The position numbers were made by a program, and so were the translations under genes. The notes beneath the pieces are model-generated. The model was not told where the DNA came from, searched no databases, and worked only from the letters and a program-made list of their open reading frames with translations. Below are positions 35,601-46,208 of a stretch of DNA of 64,000 nt, piece after piece (within the stretch, counting starts at the first letter, position 1; the number at the start of each line of letters is the position of its first letter). The stretch comes from Thermoanaerobacterium sp. CMT5567-10 (GTDB lineage: Bacteria; Bacillota; Thermoanaerobacteria; Thermoanaerobacterales; Thermoanaerobacteraceae): assembly GCF_030534315.2 (NCBI RefSeq), contig NZ_CP130558.2:1168501-1232500 (forward strand), read 5' to 3'.

Positions 35601-36344
35601 TTATATTCTTTTCTTTATAGCATTAATTACATAACATGAATAGACATAACATAACTTAGGTAAGGGTAATTTTTCAATATTTTTATAAATGTTCCAACTT
35701 CTTTTTAATGCCTTAATTTTATTGCTTGAAATTGACCCACTAACTTTCCTATATTTAGCTAATGGTTCATTAATTCCATATGCCTCAAAACCTCTACGTA
35801 ATATAGATAACCACGTTGCGGTATCTTGACCGGCTCTTACCAAAGGCATTCTAAAATCTCCAATAATATTTTTATCAATCATTACCGTTAAACATCCTAT
35901 AATTGTATTCTTTAGTAAATTGTTATAATTAACTTTATTAGGGACTGTTACTATTTTATTTAAATCATTACCCTCTTCATCGATTAAACGATACGATGTA
36001 AAAGAAAATCCTATTTTGTTTTCTTCCATAAATTTTATTTGCTTTTCAAGTTTATTTGGTTCCCATAAATCATCGCTATCAAGAAAAGCAATATATCTTC
36101 CTTTCGCTATTTCAAGTCCGGTATTCCTTGCAACAGCTGCTCCACAATTTTTCTCAAGTCTTATATATTTTATCCTATTATCTTTTTGGGCAAAACAATT
36201 TATAATTTTTTGAGAATCATCACTAGAATAATCATCAACTAAAATCATTTCCCAGTTAGTATATGTTTGATGTAGCACAGATTTTATAGTTTCTGCAATA
36301 AATTTTTCTGCATTATAAACTGGTATAATAATAGAAACATTCAT
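35601..36344 (-). CDS. Family 2 glycosyltransferase
   Basis: About 247 aa GT-A enzyme with SIIIPVYNAEKFIAETIKS, VDDYSSDDS and the metal-binding DSDD in AFLDSDDLWEPNK. The frame is open to 36410; ATG at 36344 begins right at the conserved fold. Acceptor and donor are unknown. The preceding 35222-35600 is AT-rich without a gene. Confidence 0.85.
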   Translation of the reverse strand: MNVSIIIPVYNAEKFIAETIKSVLHQTYTNWEMILVDDYSSDDSQKIINCFAQKDNRIKYIRLEKNCGAAVARNTGLEIAKGRYIAFLDSDDLWEPNKLEKQIKFMEENKIGFSFTSYRLIDEEGNDLNKIVTVPNKVNYNNLLKNTIIGCLTVMIDKNIIGDFRMPLVRAGQDTATWLSILRRGFEAYGINEPLAKYRKVSGSISSNKIKALKRSWNIYKNIEKLPLPKLCYVYSCYVINAIKKRI

Positions 36345-36449
36345 TGTACAATAATCCCCCATTGTAAAGCATTCACTAAATGTAAGAATTCTAATTTCCT
36401 CGCATTTCATAAATTTATAGAAATCATTACTTTATTTATTTTTTAAAAT

Positions 36450-37823
36450 TCATTTGCCTCTAACTTTGCTATCTGTAGTAGCAGCTTCATCTTTATATTG
36501 CAAATTACTATTTTCAAAACATAATCCATTAATTGTAATTCTTCCTATAGATTCATAAATAATACCATTATTTTTAACTTTATCTAAATCATAGCAATTT
36601 CTTCCGTCAATAACAAGAGGATATTTCATTAATTTAGGAAATAATGACACATCGAAGTTCTTTACTTCAGGCCATTCAGTGAAAATAAAGCAGATATCAG
36701 AATCTTTAATTGTTTCCTCTATTGTATTGCAATACTTTATCTCTTTAGGATATATCTTTTTATAATTTTCAATACCGACAGGATCCCATGCTTTAATATT
36801 AGCACCATCTTCTAGAAGTATCGGTATATTCTGCAGTGACGGTGCTTCCCTTAAATCATCTGTACCTGGTTTGAATGTAAGCCCGAGGACTGCGACATTT
36901 AAACCACTAAAATTATCATAATATTTTCTTGCCTTTTTAATAAGTTTTATCTTTTGGTTTTCATTTACTTCAATTGCAGCTTTAATAGTTTTTAACTCAT
37001 AATCATTAAAATTTGCTAGCCAATTTAGTGCCTTTGTATCTTTGGGAAAGCATGAACCACCGTAACCGATGCCAGCTTTTAGAAACTTATCTCCTATACG
37101 AGGATCCATTCCCATGCCTTTTGCAACATCTTCTATATTAGCACCAACTATTTCACAAAGATTGGCTATTTCATTTATATACGAAATTTTTAAAGCAAGA
37201 AAATCGTTTGATGCATATTTTATCATTTCAGCGCTTCTTCTATCTGTTATCACGTATGGAAGTCCAAAACCATCGTATACTTTTCTCAATAGTTCTTCGG
37301 CATATTTTGTTTCGACCCCTATGATAATCCTACTTGCATTTAATGTGTCATTTACAGCAGTACCCTGTGATAAAAATTCGGGATTTGAAGCCACCTCGAC
37401 ATGTACATCGTTTTTTAAATTTTCTCTTAACACCCGTTCAATTTCATCATTAGTTCCGACTGGAACTGTTGACTTTACCACGACGACACAATCTTGCTGA
37501 ATTGGTTCTGCTATTTGTTTAGTAACTCCAAATACGTATTGCAAGTTCGCCGAACCATCTTTTTTCTCTGGAGTCCCAACAGCTATAAATATAACATCAG
37601 CATCTTTATAAGCATTTTTATAATCAGTTGTAAATGTTAGCCTTTCTCTATTTTTGATCATCAATTCTTCAAGTCCGGGTTCATAAATAGGGGATCTTCC
37701 TTCATTTAAAATTCTTATCTTTCTCTCATCAATGTCTACACAGGTTACATTATGACCGACTTCTGCAAGACATACTGCTGTAACTAGTCCAACATAACCC
37801 GTTCCTGCTATTGATATTTTCAT
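36450..37823 (-). CDS. ugd: UDP-glucose 6-dehydrogenase
   Basis: About 457 aa enzyme oxidising UDP-glucose to UDP-glucuronate with NAD. Shows GTGYVGLVTAVCLAEVGH, KSTVPVGT, SNPEFLSQG and the catalytic Cys in GYGGSCFPKDT. GAGGGG fits ATG at 37823. A tail of about 30 residues after the usual end is weakly conserved. It implies glucuronic acid or a derivative in the polymer. 37836-38166 upstream is AT-rich with no gene. Confidence 0.92.
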   Translation of the reverse strand: MKISIAGTGYVGLVTAVCLAEVGHNVTCVDIDERKIRILNEGRSPIYEPGLEELMIKNRERLTFTTDYKNAYKDADVIFIAVGTPEKKDGSANLQYVFGVTKQIAEPIQQDCVVVVKSTVPVGTNDEIERVLRENLKNDVHVEVASNPEFLSQGTAVNDTLNASRIIIGVETKYAEELLRKVYDGFGLPYVITDRRSAEMIKYASNDFLALKISYINEIANLCEIVGANIEDVAKGMGMDPRIGDKFLKAGIGYGGSCFPKDTKALNWLANFNDYELKTIKAAIEVNENQKIKLIKKARKYYDNFSGLNVAVLGLTFKPGTDDLREAPSLQNIPILLEDGANIKAWDPVGIENYKKIYPKEIKYCNTIEETIKDSDICFIFTEWPEVKNFDVSLFPKLMKYPLVIDGRNCYDLDKVKNNGIIYESIGRITINGLCFENSNLQYKDEAATTDSKVRGK

Positions 37824-38166
37824 GCTACCCCTCATTTCTGCGATTTCTGTTTTAAAGCAAAATATCCTTCAATCGTGAACACATTTTGTCGCTATCTAAT
37901 AAATTAATCTCATTAATACAATTGAAAAACTAATTTATATTTACATAAGAGCCATTACATTTGTTTTTTGTTAACTAATAGTAAAATCTATTTACGAGTC
38001 CTATTGGATTGCAAAATTTGTTTTTTTCTAACTTTAATAACTTATTCTATAGAATATAAATTCTTGATTTTAAAATGTTTAAATTTATATTTTTCCATAA
38101 ACATCATATACCTTAATAAATAAAAACAATTATAATTCTTCCTTACAAGCAATCCATAAATAATTA

Positions 38167-39255
38167 TTATAGACACATATCAATAAATTCTTTTTCAATG
38201 TTCTCATAGTAATACATATCTTTAATAATTCTACAATTACCTTCTATATCCTTTAAAATTTCCTTATAACTAATTAAATTATTAATAATTTCTCTTAATT
38301 CATTCTTATTATCTGGAGAAATACCGAATCCCAAACCTTTATTTTTAACAAATTCCTCTAATTTAGTGCCTTTAGATACTATTATTGGTAACTCACAAAT
38401 AATTGCTTCATACAATTTGTTAGGTAAAGCTAATCTTACATTATCAGATATTAGATCATAAACAGAATATATACAATCAACTAATGAATATAAATAAACT
38501 ATATCTTTTTCATAATCATATGAACCAAGCATTCTAATGTTTGAATATTTTTTTGCTATGTCATTAATTTCGTCATAATAAATTCCTTTACCAGCAATTA
38601 TAATATCTATATTATTTAATCCTCCGAGACCTTCTATTAAAGTTTCCATCGATTTTTTATATCGTATTTCACCGAAAAAACCAATAGTAAATTTTTCATG
38701 ATGTTTTTTTTCAAAATTCGCAAAAATTCTTTTTTCTGGTAGATTCTCAAAGATAAAAATTTTTGTTTTGTATTCTTTGTAGTTTTCGATAAAGAATGGA
38801 GATGTTAACACTATTCTATCAATATTATTTAATAACATTTTTTCCAGCTTATCTATAACCTTTTTAAAAATTTTATTTCGCCTCCATCTGCCTCCTGGTA
38901 GATCTGGAACTTCATAAAATATTTTTTTCCTATTCTTTAAACTACACAAACAAACTGCTATCAATGCTTCAAAACCAGTAATATATATTATATCAGGTTG
39001 AATATTTTTAATATATTTACATACATTTTTTGAAAATAATAATAAGTTAAATATCCTTTTGATTGTGCTTCTACTATTAGAAAAATTGACCCATGTTATA
39101 TTGTTGATTCCAAGCAAATCTAATTCATTATTACTTTTTTTATCTCTATTCCCATATAATAAATAAACTTGATAGTTATTATTTATAAATATTCTAATTC
39201 TTTTTTTTATTCTTGGATCAATGTTGTGTGGTACAATAAACAAAACTTTTTTCAT
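38167..39255 (-). CDS. Family 4-like glycosyltransferase
   Basis: About 362 aa GT-B protein. The C-terminal half has TIGFFGEIRYKKSMETLIEG and the donor-site region LPNKLYEAIICELPIIVSKG, as in GT4 enzymes. Its start overlaps the end of the polymerase gene by 38 bases, so the two are coupled. GGAG eight bases upstream supports ATG at 39255. Confidence 0.82.
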   Translation of the reverse strand: MKKVLFIVPHNIDPRIKKRIRIFINNNYQVYLLYGNRDKKSNNELDLLGINNITWVNFSNSRSTIKRIFNLLLFSKNVCKYIKNIQPDIIYITGFEALIAVCLCSLKNRKKIFYEVPDLPGGRWRRNKIFKKVIDKLEKMLLNNIDRIVLTSPFFIENYKEYKTKIFIFENLPEKRIFANFEKKHHEKFTIGFFGEIRYKKSMETLIEGLGGLNNIDIIIAGKGIYYDEINDIAKKYSNIRMLGSYDYEKDIVYLYSLVDCIYSVYDLISDNVRLALPNKLYEAIICELPIIVSKGTKLEEFVKNKGLGFGISPDNKNELREIINNLISYKEILKDIEGNCRIIKDMYYYENIEKEFIDMCL

Positions 39256-40689
39256 TCGATTCACTCCATATATTTTTGTCTAAAATTATCCCTAATAACG
39301 TACCAAACATAAAAGCAAGTTTTAAACTATATCCTAACATTAAACCGAATTCAAAAATTAAAACGATACTTAAAAACTTTCTTTTCCAATTTTTCTCACA
39401 AAAAATTCTTTTAAGTAAGTACAAAATAAAAATTATATAAAACATAATTCCTAAAATGCCAAACTTCAAAAATACATAATTTATACTCTCGTGTACATCG
39501 TAAAATTGTCTATTCAACCATTGATCTTGAGAATAGCCGTTTCTAACAAATGGAATTGGATATTTATAATCTCTAAAACTTCCTCCAAAGCCCTTCCCAA
39601 TAACTATATTATAGCTATTCTTTAAATCTTCAATAATATTTAAAAATTCTAAAATTCTATCTCTTGGTGATCCCTCCATTTTATACACGTTATCTGGATT
39701 ATTAATTACATCTGGAACTAAACTTAGTAAACTAGTCGCTTGTGAAAATTTTATTTTAAATAAAATGTTGTTACTCGTAAAGCCCATACTCATTATAGTC
39801 AAAATCAAAATCAAAATAAATATAAAAACAACAGTATGCCTAATAAAATTCTTATATGATTTATTAGAAGTAATATAGATTAATAATATACCTATAGGCA
39901 AAAGTAAGATACTCTTACCTGAAGGCTGTAATACTAATGTAATTAATGAAGACAGAAAAGATATCATAAATAGCCACTTTGGTATATCATTCTTCAAAAA
40001 AAATAATGATAATATAAATGGTATAAAAATATCTATTGGGTCAAAAGATGAAATAAAGACTCCTCCATAATTCCCTTCACCAAATTTAAAAAACCATCCT
40101 AATAATATAATTAATGGTCTTGTTAGTAAGGAAATAATTAAAATATTTTCAATCAAATCTTTATTTTTAAAATTGTAAGAAATATAGAATGCCAAAATAA
40201 CTATTATCCAGTAATACAAATCACTTTCAAAGCCTTTTATATTCGTATCACCAAATATTAAATTTAAAAATCCTACCACTAAACCTACTAAAAAAATCAA
40301 ACTAAATACTTTAAATATCGTATTCCGAAAAATATCAAATTTTCTTTTTAAGAAAATAAATTTATAATTGAATAATAATATTGTAAACAAAACAGTTAAA
40401 CTAATACCAAATAACTTCACTGTCCTAAAAGTATAAAAATTATTATCAGAAATTGTTCTTGACCATTCGCTCATATTCATAGTTATAAGAAGTAAACTAA
40501 TATATACCCAATCACTTTTTCTCACTAATAATAAAGCCGCTAAAATTATAGCAATTAAATAAATTATAAAAAACCTATGAGATTATAAGATAATGTTTCA
40601 CCAAATAATGAAATTAATAGAGTTAATAAAAATATAATAATAAAATTCTTATACTCAATTTTGCTATTAATACTTATACTCTTCATCAT
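39218..40689 (-). pseudogene. Wzy-like O-antigen polymerase, frameshifted near its start
   Basis: The intact frame 39218-40525 encodes 435 aa with about 10-11 membrane helices, a Wzy-like pattern, and a large loop before the last helices. Coding clearly begins earlier: ATG at 40689 or 40686, overlapping the upstream gene, encodes another membrane segment (FIIIFLLTLLISLFGETL), and a one-base loss in the A run at 40566-40571 throws it out of frame. A truncated but functional product from 40525 is possible, as is phase variation or an assembly error. Confidence 0.7.
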
Positions 40690-41785
40690 TTTGGCTATCA
40701 CCTATAATATTTTTTAATGATTTTGTAAAAAAATCTTGCGAATAATCATAGTAAATCTGATTAATTATTTCTTTACTCATGATTCCTTTATCTTTGTGTA
40801 ATATGTTTATTAACGAATTAAACTCATTTAAATTGTTAAAAATAAATCCTAAATCTTTATATTTATTTAAAAAATATTTAAATATCTTATTTGAAGAGGC
40901 AATTATCTTTTTCTTAAAAGCAATTGCGTCAAATAATACACCACTTATTCTATAATTAAAATTTTGAACATATGGAAATAGAATATATTTAGCATTAACA
41001 AAATAATACAAATATTCCTTATAGTCTAAATAATTACTAAATATTTTTAAATAATTATCTTCGTAAGTTATCTCTTTTGATTTTATAATTAATCTCCAAT
41101 TTGTTTGACTTAGGTACTTATATACCAATTGATTATTAATCAAGTTTTTAATAAACAACTCATCATTACTTCCACTTGGTGCAAATATTATATCACACTT
41201 ATCTTTCTCTTTACCCAGAAGACCAAATCTTTTTGCATCATGATATTTATCAAAACTTATAGGATGATGCATTACCCAAATCTTATTATCAATTTTAATT
41301 GATTCCTTTAAATAGTCTTTCATGTATTCTTCAAAAACTATATGTTCAATATGCCTAGGAATTAATTTAAAAAACAAATATTTTACTTTATTTTGTAATT
41401 CATCTAAGTTATTATGATTTAATATCACTGTTCTCGTTTTTAACTTTCTCGGCCATGCCATGGAGAAAGATATAGTCTCATAGCTACTAATAAAAACTAA
41501 GTTATATTTGTTGATATCAAAATTTCTCAATAACCATTTTATTATTTTGACATTATTTAACCTATAGCTAATTTTAGATACACTCTCTTTATATAGTTTT
41601 TCTGGAATATAATAAACGTTTATATTTCTGTCATTTACATCCTTTAATTCATCTATATTTATATAGTTATTCCTCCATACAATATCTAAGTCTACTAAAT
41701 TTGATAATGTTTTTACCAATATTTTATTTAATCCAATATGACCACTTGGACTTAATAAATCCACATAAAGAATTTTCATATACAC
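40667..41785 (-). CDS. GT-B-like glycosyltransferase
   Basis: 372 aa, starting MKILYVDLLSPSGHIGLNK with SSYETISFSMAWPR, then HHPISFDKY and a C-terminal FPYVQNFNYRISGVLFDAIA region that resembles a nucleotide-sugar site. A broken paralogue lies at 49637-50625 with the same framework (KILYLDFLYPKGHI, SSYETIMFS, HVVFEEFIKD). Donor and acceptor unknown. Confidence 0.7.
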   Translation of the reverse strand: MYMKILYVDLLSPSGHIGLNKILVKTLSNLVDLDIVWRNNYINIDELKDVNDRNINVYYIPEKLYKESVSKISYRLNNVKIIKWLLRNFDINKYNLVFISSYETISFSMAWPRKLKTRTVILNHNNLDELQNKVKYLFFKLIPRHIEHIVFEEYMKDYLKESIKIDNKIWVMHHPISFDKYHDAKRFGLLGKEKDKCDIIFAPSGSNDELFIKNLINNQLVYKYLSQTNWRLIIKSKEITYEDNYLKIFSNYLDYKEYLYYFVNAKYILFPYVQNFNYRISGVLFDAIAFKKKIIASSNKIFKYFLNKYKDLGFIFNNLNEFNSLINILHKDKGIMSKEIINQIYYDYSQDFFTKSLKNIIGDSQNDEEYKY

Positions 41786-41799
41786 GATTCCTCACTTAA

Positions 41800-42726
41800 T
41801 TAAATAATTTTACCTGAAACATTATTTATACCATCAATAATTGCTTTATAAGTAATTTTTATCTCATTAATTCCTTTCTTACCTTTTCGTAATTTCGGCA
41901 ATACATACCTTAAAAACCATAAATAAATATATATGTTTACAAATTTTCGCAATATTGTTGGCGCATTCTTCTTTACAAATAAAACTCTATTACGCATCAT
42001 ATAATATATCGCAAAATTAGATCTTTTCTTTAGCCCGGTACTTTTTGATACTTTATGTACAATTTTTGTAGCAGGAAAATAATATACTTTATATCCATTA
42101 TTTTTAGCACGCATGCACAAATCCGTATCATCCCAATATATAAAATAGTCTTCATCTAAAAATACACCTAATTTATCTATAATCTCTCTTTTGATTAACA
42201 TACAACACCCCGTAACAAAATCACATTCGCCTTCATAATCTTCATTACTCGTATATGGAAGGCCCCACAACCAATTAATATAACCTGCTGCATGGGCACA
42301 TTGATTTGGATTATCATAATAAACTATTTTTGGTCCAATAATACCTATTTTTTTATCTGTTTCCGTTTTGTTAAGCAATTTATTAATTATATCTCTATCA
42401 TTAAAAACAACATCATTATCTAATTTTAATATATAATCATATTCGTACTTTATATTACTTAAAGCATAGTTATATGCTTTTGGAGCACCAACATTTTCGT
42501 TTAGTTTAACAACTTCCAAATATTCAAATCCTACACCTCTAAGTTGTTCATATTTCTTTTTTATAGCTTCTACCGAACCATCAGATGAACCATTATCAAT
42601 AGAAACAATAATCAAATTTTTTTTGTTATAATTTAAATTTTTTATTGACTCTAAACACTCTAAAATAGCTATTTTACCATTCCAATTTAAAATCATCATC
42701 AATATCTTCTTATTAAAATTCTGCAT
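41800..42726 (-). CDS. Family 2 glycosyltransferase (rhamnosyl/galactofuranosyl-type)
   Basis: 308 aa with MMILNWNGKIAILECLESI, SIDNGSSDGS, LKLDNDV and YFIYWDDTDLCMRAKNNGYK, typical of WcaE/RfbN-like GT2 enzymes. Its ATG directly follows the glf stop (ATGTAAATG) and uses a ribosome site inside glf, so a galactofuranosyl-transfer role next to Glf is an attractive guess. Confidence 0.85.
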   Translation of the reverse strand: MQNFNKKILMMILNWNGKIAILECLESIKNLNYNKKNLIIVSIDNGSSDGSVEAIKKKYEQLRGVGFEYLEVVKLNENVGAPKAYNYALSNIKYEYDYILKLDNDVVFNDRDIINKLLNKTETDKKIGIIGPKIVYYDNPNQCAHAAGYINWLWGLPYTSNEDYEGECDFVTGCCMLIKREIIDKLGVFLDEDYFIYWDDTDLCMRAKNNGYKVYYFPATKIVHKVSKSTGLKKRSNFAIYYMMRNRVLFVKKNAPTILRKFVNIYIYLWFLRYVLPKLRKGKKGINEIKITYKAIIDGINNVSGKII

Positions 42727-43845
42727 TTACATTCCCTCATTTCTGATTATATCTAATACACGTTTTACAATAGTATCCATATTATAGTATTTATATTCAG
42801 CCAACCTTCCTATAAAAATTACATTGTTAAATTTCTCGGCTTCATTTTTATATTTCATATACAAATCAACATTTCTTTTTTGTAAAATTGGATAATATGG
42901 TGTGTCATTACTATTTTTACACTCTTTAGGAAGCTCCTTTAATATAGTAGTTTTGTTATGAACTTGACCGGTTAAATGTTTAAATTCTGTTATTCTTGTA
43001 AAATTATAATCATTTGGGTAATTCACTGTTCCTACTGGTTGAAATTTTTCTACACTTAGTGTTTCAAACTTAAAATCTAATGATCTATATGGTAATTTAC
43101 CATATTTATAGTCAAAAAAATAGTCTATTGAACCTGTATAAACTAACTTCCCATATCTAATTTGATTTATTATTTCTTTGTAATCAGTATTTAGAAGAAT
43201 ATGTATATTCTTATTATCAAGCATTCTTTCAAACATTTTTGTATAACCATGCTTAGGTACACCTTGATATTTATCACCAAAATATCTGTTGTCTTTACTT
43301 ATATATACTGGAACTCTAGCTGTTACCTCCTCATCTAATTCATCAGGCTGCATACCCCATTGTTTAGTCGTATAATTTAAAAACAACCTGTTATAAATAA
43401 AATCTGCCAAAAATTTTAAATCATTATTTTCTGTCTTCATTAATTGAAAAATAGGAACCTTCATTCCGTATCCATAATTTTCTATCAAACTTTTTTCTAA
43501 TTTTATTCTAACTGACTCTGGAAATAATTCATATAATGTATTTAAATTAAAAGGAATTGGCACATATTTGCCATCAATACTTGCAAGTACATGATGATAA
43601 TAAATATTCATTTCTGTAAATTGAGATATATAATCCCACACTTCTTTGTAATTGGTATGAAAAATATGGGGACCATATTTATGTACTAATATACCATCTT
43701 CATTATATTCATCATACGCATTTCCACCAATATGATTTCTCTTTTCTATAATTAACACTTTTTTATTTAACAAATTCGCCACTCTTTCAGCAAATACGCT
43801 CCCAGCAAAACCTGCACCTACTATTACATAATCATAATTAAACAT
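42727..43845 (-). CDS. glf: UDP-galactopyranose mutase
   Basis: About 372 aa flavoenzyme converting UDP-galactopyranose to UDP-galactofuranose. FAD motif [17 protein letters not shown] at the start, [18 protein letters not shown], and the C-terminal [18 protein letters not shown] seven bases before ATG at 43845 fixes the start, which overlaps the acetyltransferase gene by 8 bases. It predicts Galf in the polymer. Confidence 0.93.
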   Translation of the reverse strand: MFNYDYVIVGAGFAGSVFAERVANLLNKKVLIIEKRNHIGGNAYDEYNEDGILVHKYGPHIFHTNYKEVWDYISQFTEMNIYYHHVLASIDGKYVPIPFNLNTLYELFPESVRIKLEKSLIENYGYGMKVPIFQLMKTENNDLKFLADFIYNRLFLNYTTKQWGMQPDELDEEVTARVPVYISKDNRYFGDKYQGVPKHGYTKMFERMLDNKNIHILLNTDYKEIINQIRYGKLVYTGSIDYFFDYKYGKLPYRSLDFKFETLSVEKFQPVGTVNYPNDYNFTRITEFKHLTGQVHNKTTILKELPKECKNSNDTPYYPILQKRNVDLYMKYKNEAEKFNNVIFIGRLAEYKYYNMDTIVKRVLDIIRNEGM

Positions 43846-44521
43846 ATTCATTCTCCCCACTATGATAAAATTTTTTTATGAATTTCTCGACATTATAAAA
43901 TAATTCTATATTTTCTCTTATCTTTTCTTCTGGCCAATCCCACCATTTTATTTGTAAAAGTTTCTCTCTTATTTCTTCCGGAAACCTATATTTTATATGC
44001 CTTGCTGGAACTCCACCTACAATAGAAAAAGCTTCTACGTCTTTAGTTACTACCGCCCCTGCACCGATAATAGCTCCATCACCTATTGTTACATTTCTTA
44101 ATATTATCGCATTTCTTCCAATCCATACATCGTTCCCTATAATTGGAGGACTATCATTTTTATATTCATAATTTATCGTATCAATATTAATTTTTCTTGA
44201 CCATTTTTTATCATATAAAAAAGGATGAGTAGACACTAGATTAATTGGATGATTATCAGGTCCTATACTCACATTTGAAGCAATAGAACAAAATTTTCCA
44301 ATATTACCTGACTCAATCAATGTATTTTCGTAGACATAAGAATAATCACCTATGCAAACATCTTTATTTATAAACACATTCCTATAAACTGTTACACTTT
44401 TACCTAATTTAGAAGCAATATGTACTTTATCAGAATAAATCTCGGCATTAAATTTTCGTTTATAATATATTTGTTTAATTCTCAGCTTTATAATATTAGG
44501 TATTAGTTTTCTACTGTTTAT
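43838..44521 (-). CDS. Hexapeptide-repeat O-acetyltransferase with a lost start codon
   Basis: CatB/LbH-type acyltransferase with hexapeptide coils ([41 protein letters not shown]) and the His of SIGPDNHP. The first standard start is GTG at 44377, but the frame is open and protein-like up to 44521, where an ATA sits eight bases after GGGGTGA; one base change (G to A) would have made it ATG. So the gene probably lost its start codon or uses AUA. It likely acetylated a sugar in the polymer. Confidence 0.75.
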   Translation of the reverse strand: MNSRKLIPNIIKLRIKQIYYKRKFNAEIYSDKVHIASKLGKSVTVYRNVFINKDVCIGDYSYVYENTLIESGNIGKFCSIASNVSIGPDNHPINLVSTHPFLYDKKWSRKINIDTINYEYKNDSPPIIGNDVWIGRNAIILRNVTIGDGAIIGAGAVVTKDVEAFSIVGGVPARHIKYRFPEEIREKLLQIKWWDWPEEKIRENIELFYNVEKFIKKFYHSGENEYV

Positions 44522-44553
44522 AACAAATCACCCCAATTATACTAAATTATAAA

Positions 44554-46173
44554 CTTGTGCATATCTCAAAAGCCTTGACTTAAGCTATTTCCTAGATATG
44601 CTTTTTTCTTATCACCTTAAAAATTTTTATCTGATATGTAGGATTCCCTACCTTTTTTGTTGAATCATAGTATTATTAGCATCATTAAACATTAAAGGAG
44701 GAAAGCCTACATGTACCAGCTTCAACAAGTTTCAAACCTCATAGACCTTTTTACTTCTCAACCTAAAATTGATTTTTATACTTCTTTATTTAGTAATCTT
44801 GATTTATCTCCCATTCCTGAATTCCCGCCTTCTAAATTTGGCCCTATAGGCTTTTCCCGCCATGCTCTCTTTAGCTTAATTGTTATGAAAGCTGAGAAAT
44901 TCGGTGAGATTTCTGACCTCATTGATTATCTTGCAATAATCTTATTATTGCTCACTTCTGCGGCTTTGATATTACTAAAAAGCTGCCTTCTTATTGGACT
45001 TTTGAGCGTTTCCTTAAGAATTTTGACCATAAATACTTGTCTTATGTTATGCAGAATCAAGTAAATATTCTTAAGGATTTTGGACTTATTTCTGGCGATC
45101 CTATTTCTTTGGATTCTACTCCTTTTAAGGCTAATACTAAGTTTAACAATCCTAAGTCTTTTTCTAAAAATAAATTCTCTAAAGATAATCAACCTAAGTC
45201 TGACAAGGATTGTAAACTTGGTGTTCATTCTGCTTCTAATGATTCTTCTAATAAAAATTATGAGTTCTATTGGAGATATAAAAATCACATAATTATTGAT
45301 TCTTTGTCTGGTCTTCGTCTGCCTATTGCTGAAGTAACTACTACTGCTAATATCCCCGATTTTGATGCTGCAATCCCTCTTTTATCTGAAACCAACAATT
45401 GGTTTAATCTTGAAGGTGTCAATTTCATTGCTGACAAAGACTATGATGTTAAAAAAGTCTATAATTTTGTAAGGAACACCCTCCATGGCCATTGTTTTAG
45501 CCCTCTTAGTAAGAGAGGTTCTAAAAAGCATAATTTAACTGATGATGGTCATGTTGTTTGTGATGCAGGTATTCCAATGATTAAAGATGGCAAAGAGTAT
45601 TTTGATGGTTTTATTAAACAAAAACATCGTTGTAAATACTATAAATCAAAAGATGATTCTCTTTGCCCATGCCATCATCCCAAACACTTCAATGGCAAAA
45701 AGTACAGAGGTTGCATTAAATATACTTCTATATCTACTGATTACAGGTCTTCAATCGATAGAAATTCTATACATTTGAAATCTAAATATAAATTAAGGAC
45801 CGAATCAGAAAGATAAATTTAGCTGTGAAGCTTTAAACCTTGAAAGAGCATATGTTAGAAATATTAATTCTGTCAGTAATTTAAATACTTTTGACCATAT
45901 TACTTTATTAACCCTTGCTATAGCTGCCTATAAAGCTGGTAATATTGACAAAACTAAATCTCTTGATGGTTTAAAGCGTACAGCTTAATTTTATATTTAA
46001 GTGTTTATCAATTTTTACCATCAATTATCTACAGGATTTTTATACCCTTTTTTAGCTCTCATTTTTTTCTTTTATTTAGTTTTAAATGTTCAAGTATATT
46101 TTTTAGCCTTTATCATTTACATAACCTACCTATGCCGGTTTTTATTTTGGATTGATTTTTGATTATGCACATA
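44554..46173 (+). mobile_element. IS1182-type insertion sequence, degenerate
   Basis: A frameshifted transposase gene lies between imperfect inverted ends that share TGTGCATA and a nearby TCAAAA (left about 44555-44570, right about 46158-46172). It sits between the acetyltransferase and the CapD-like gene. Edges are approximate. Confidence 0.65.
44711..45988 (+). pseudogene. IS1182-like transposase, frameshifted
   Basis: Read across two frameshifts (near 44935 and near 45805), the product is a DDE transposase: N-terminal LGPIGFSRHALFSLIVMKAE-like part, VNFIADKDYDVKKVYNF and a Cys/His-rich PCHHPKHFNGKKYRGC, ending LERAYVRNINSVSN. It cannot be made as one protein without recoding. Confidence 0.75.
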
Positions 46174-46208
46174 TCTATAATCAAAAATGCTATAAATACA
46201 TTAAAACT

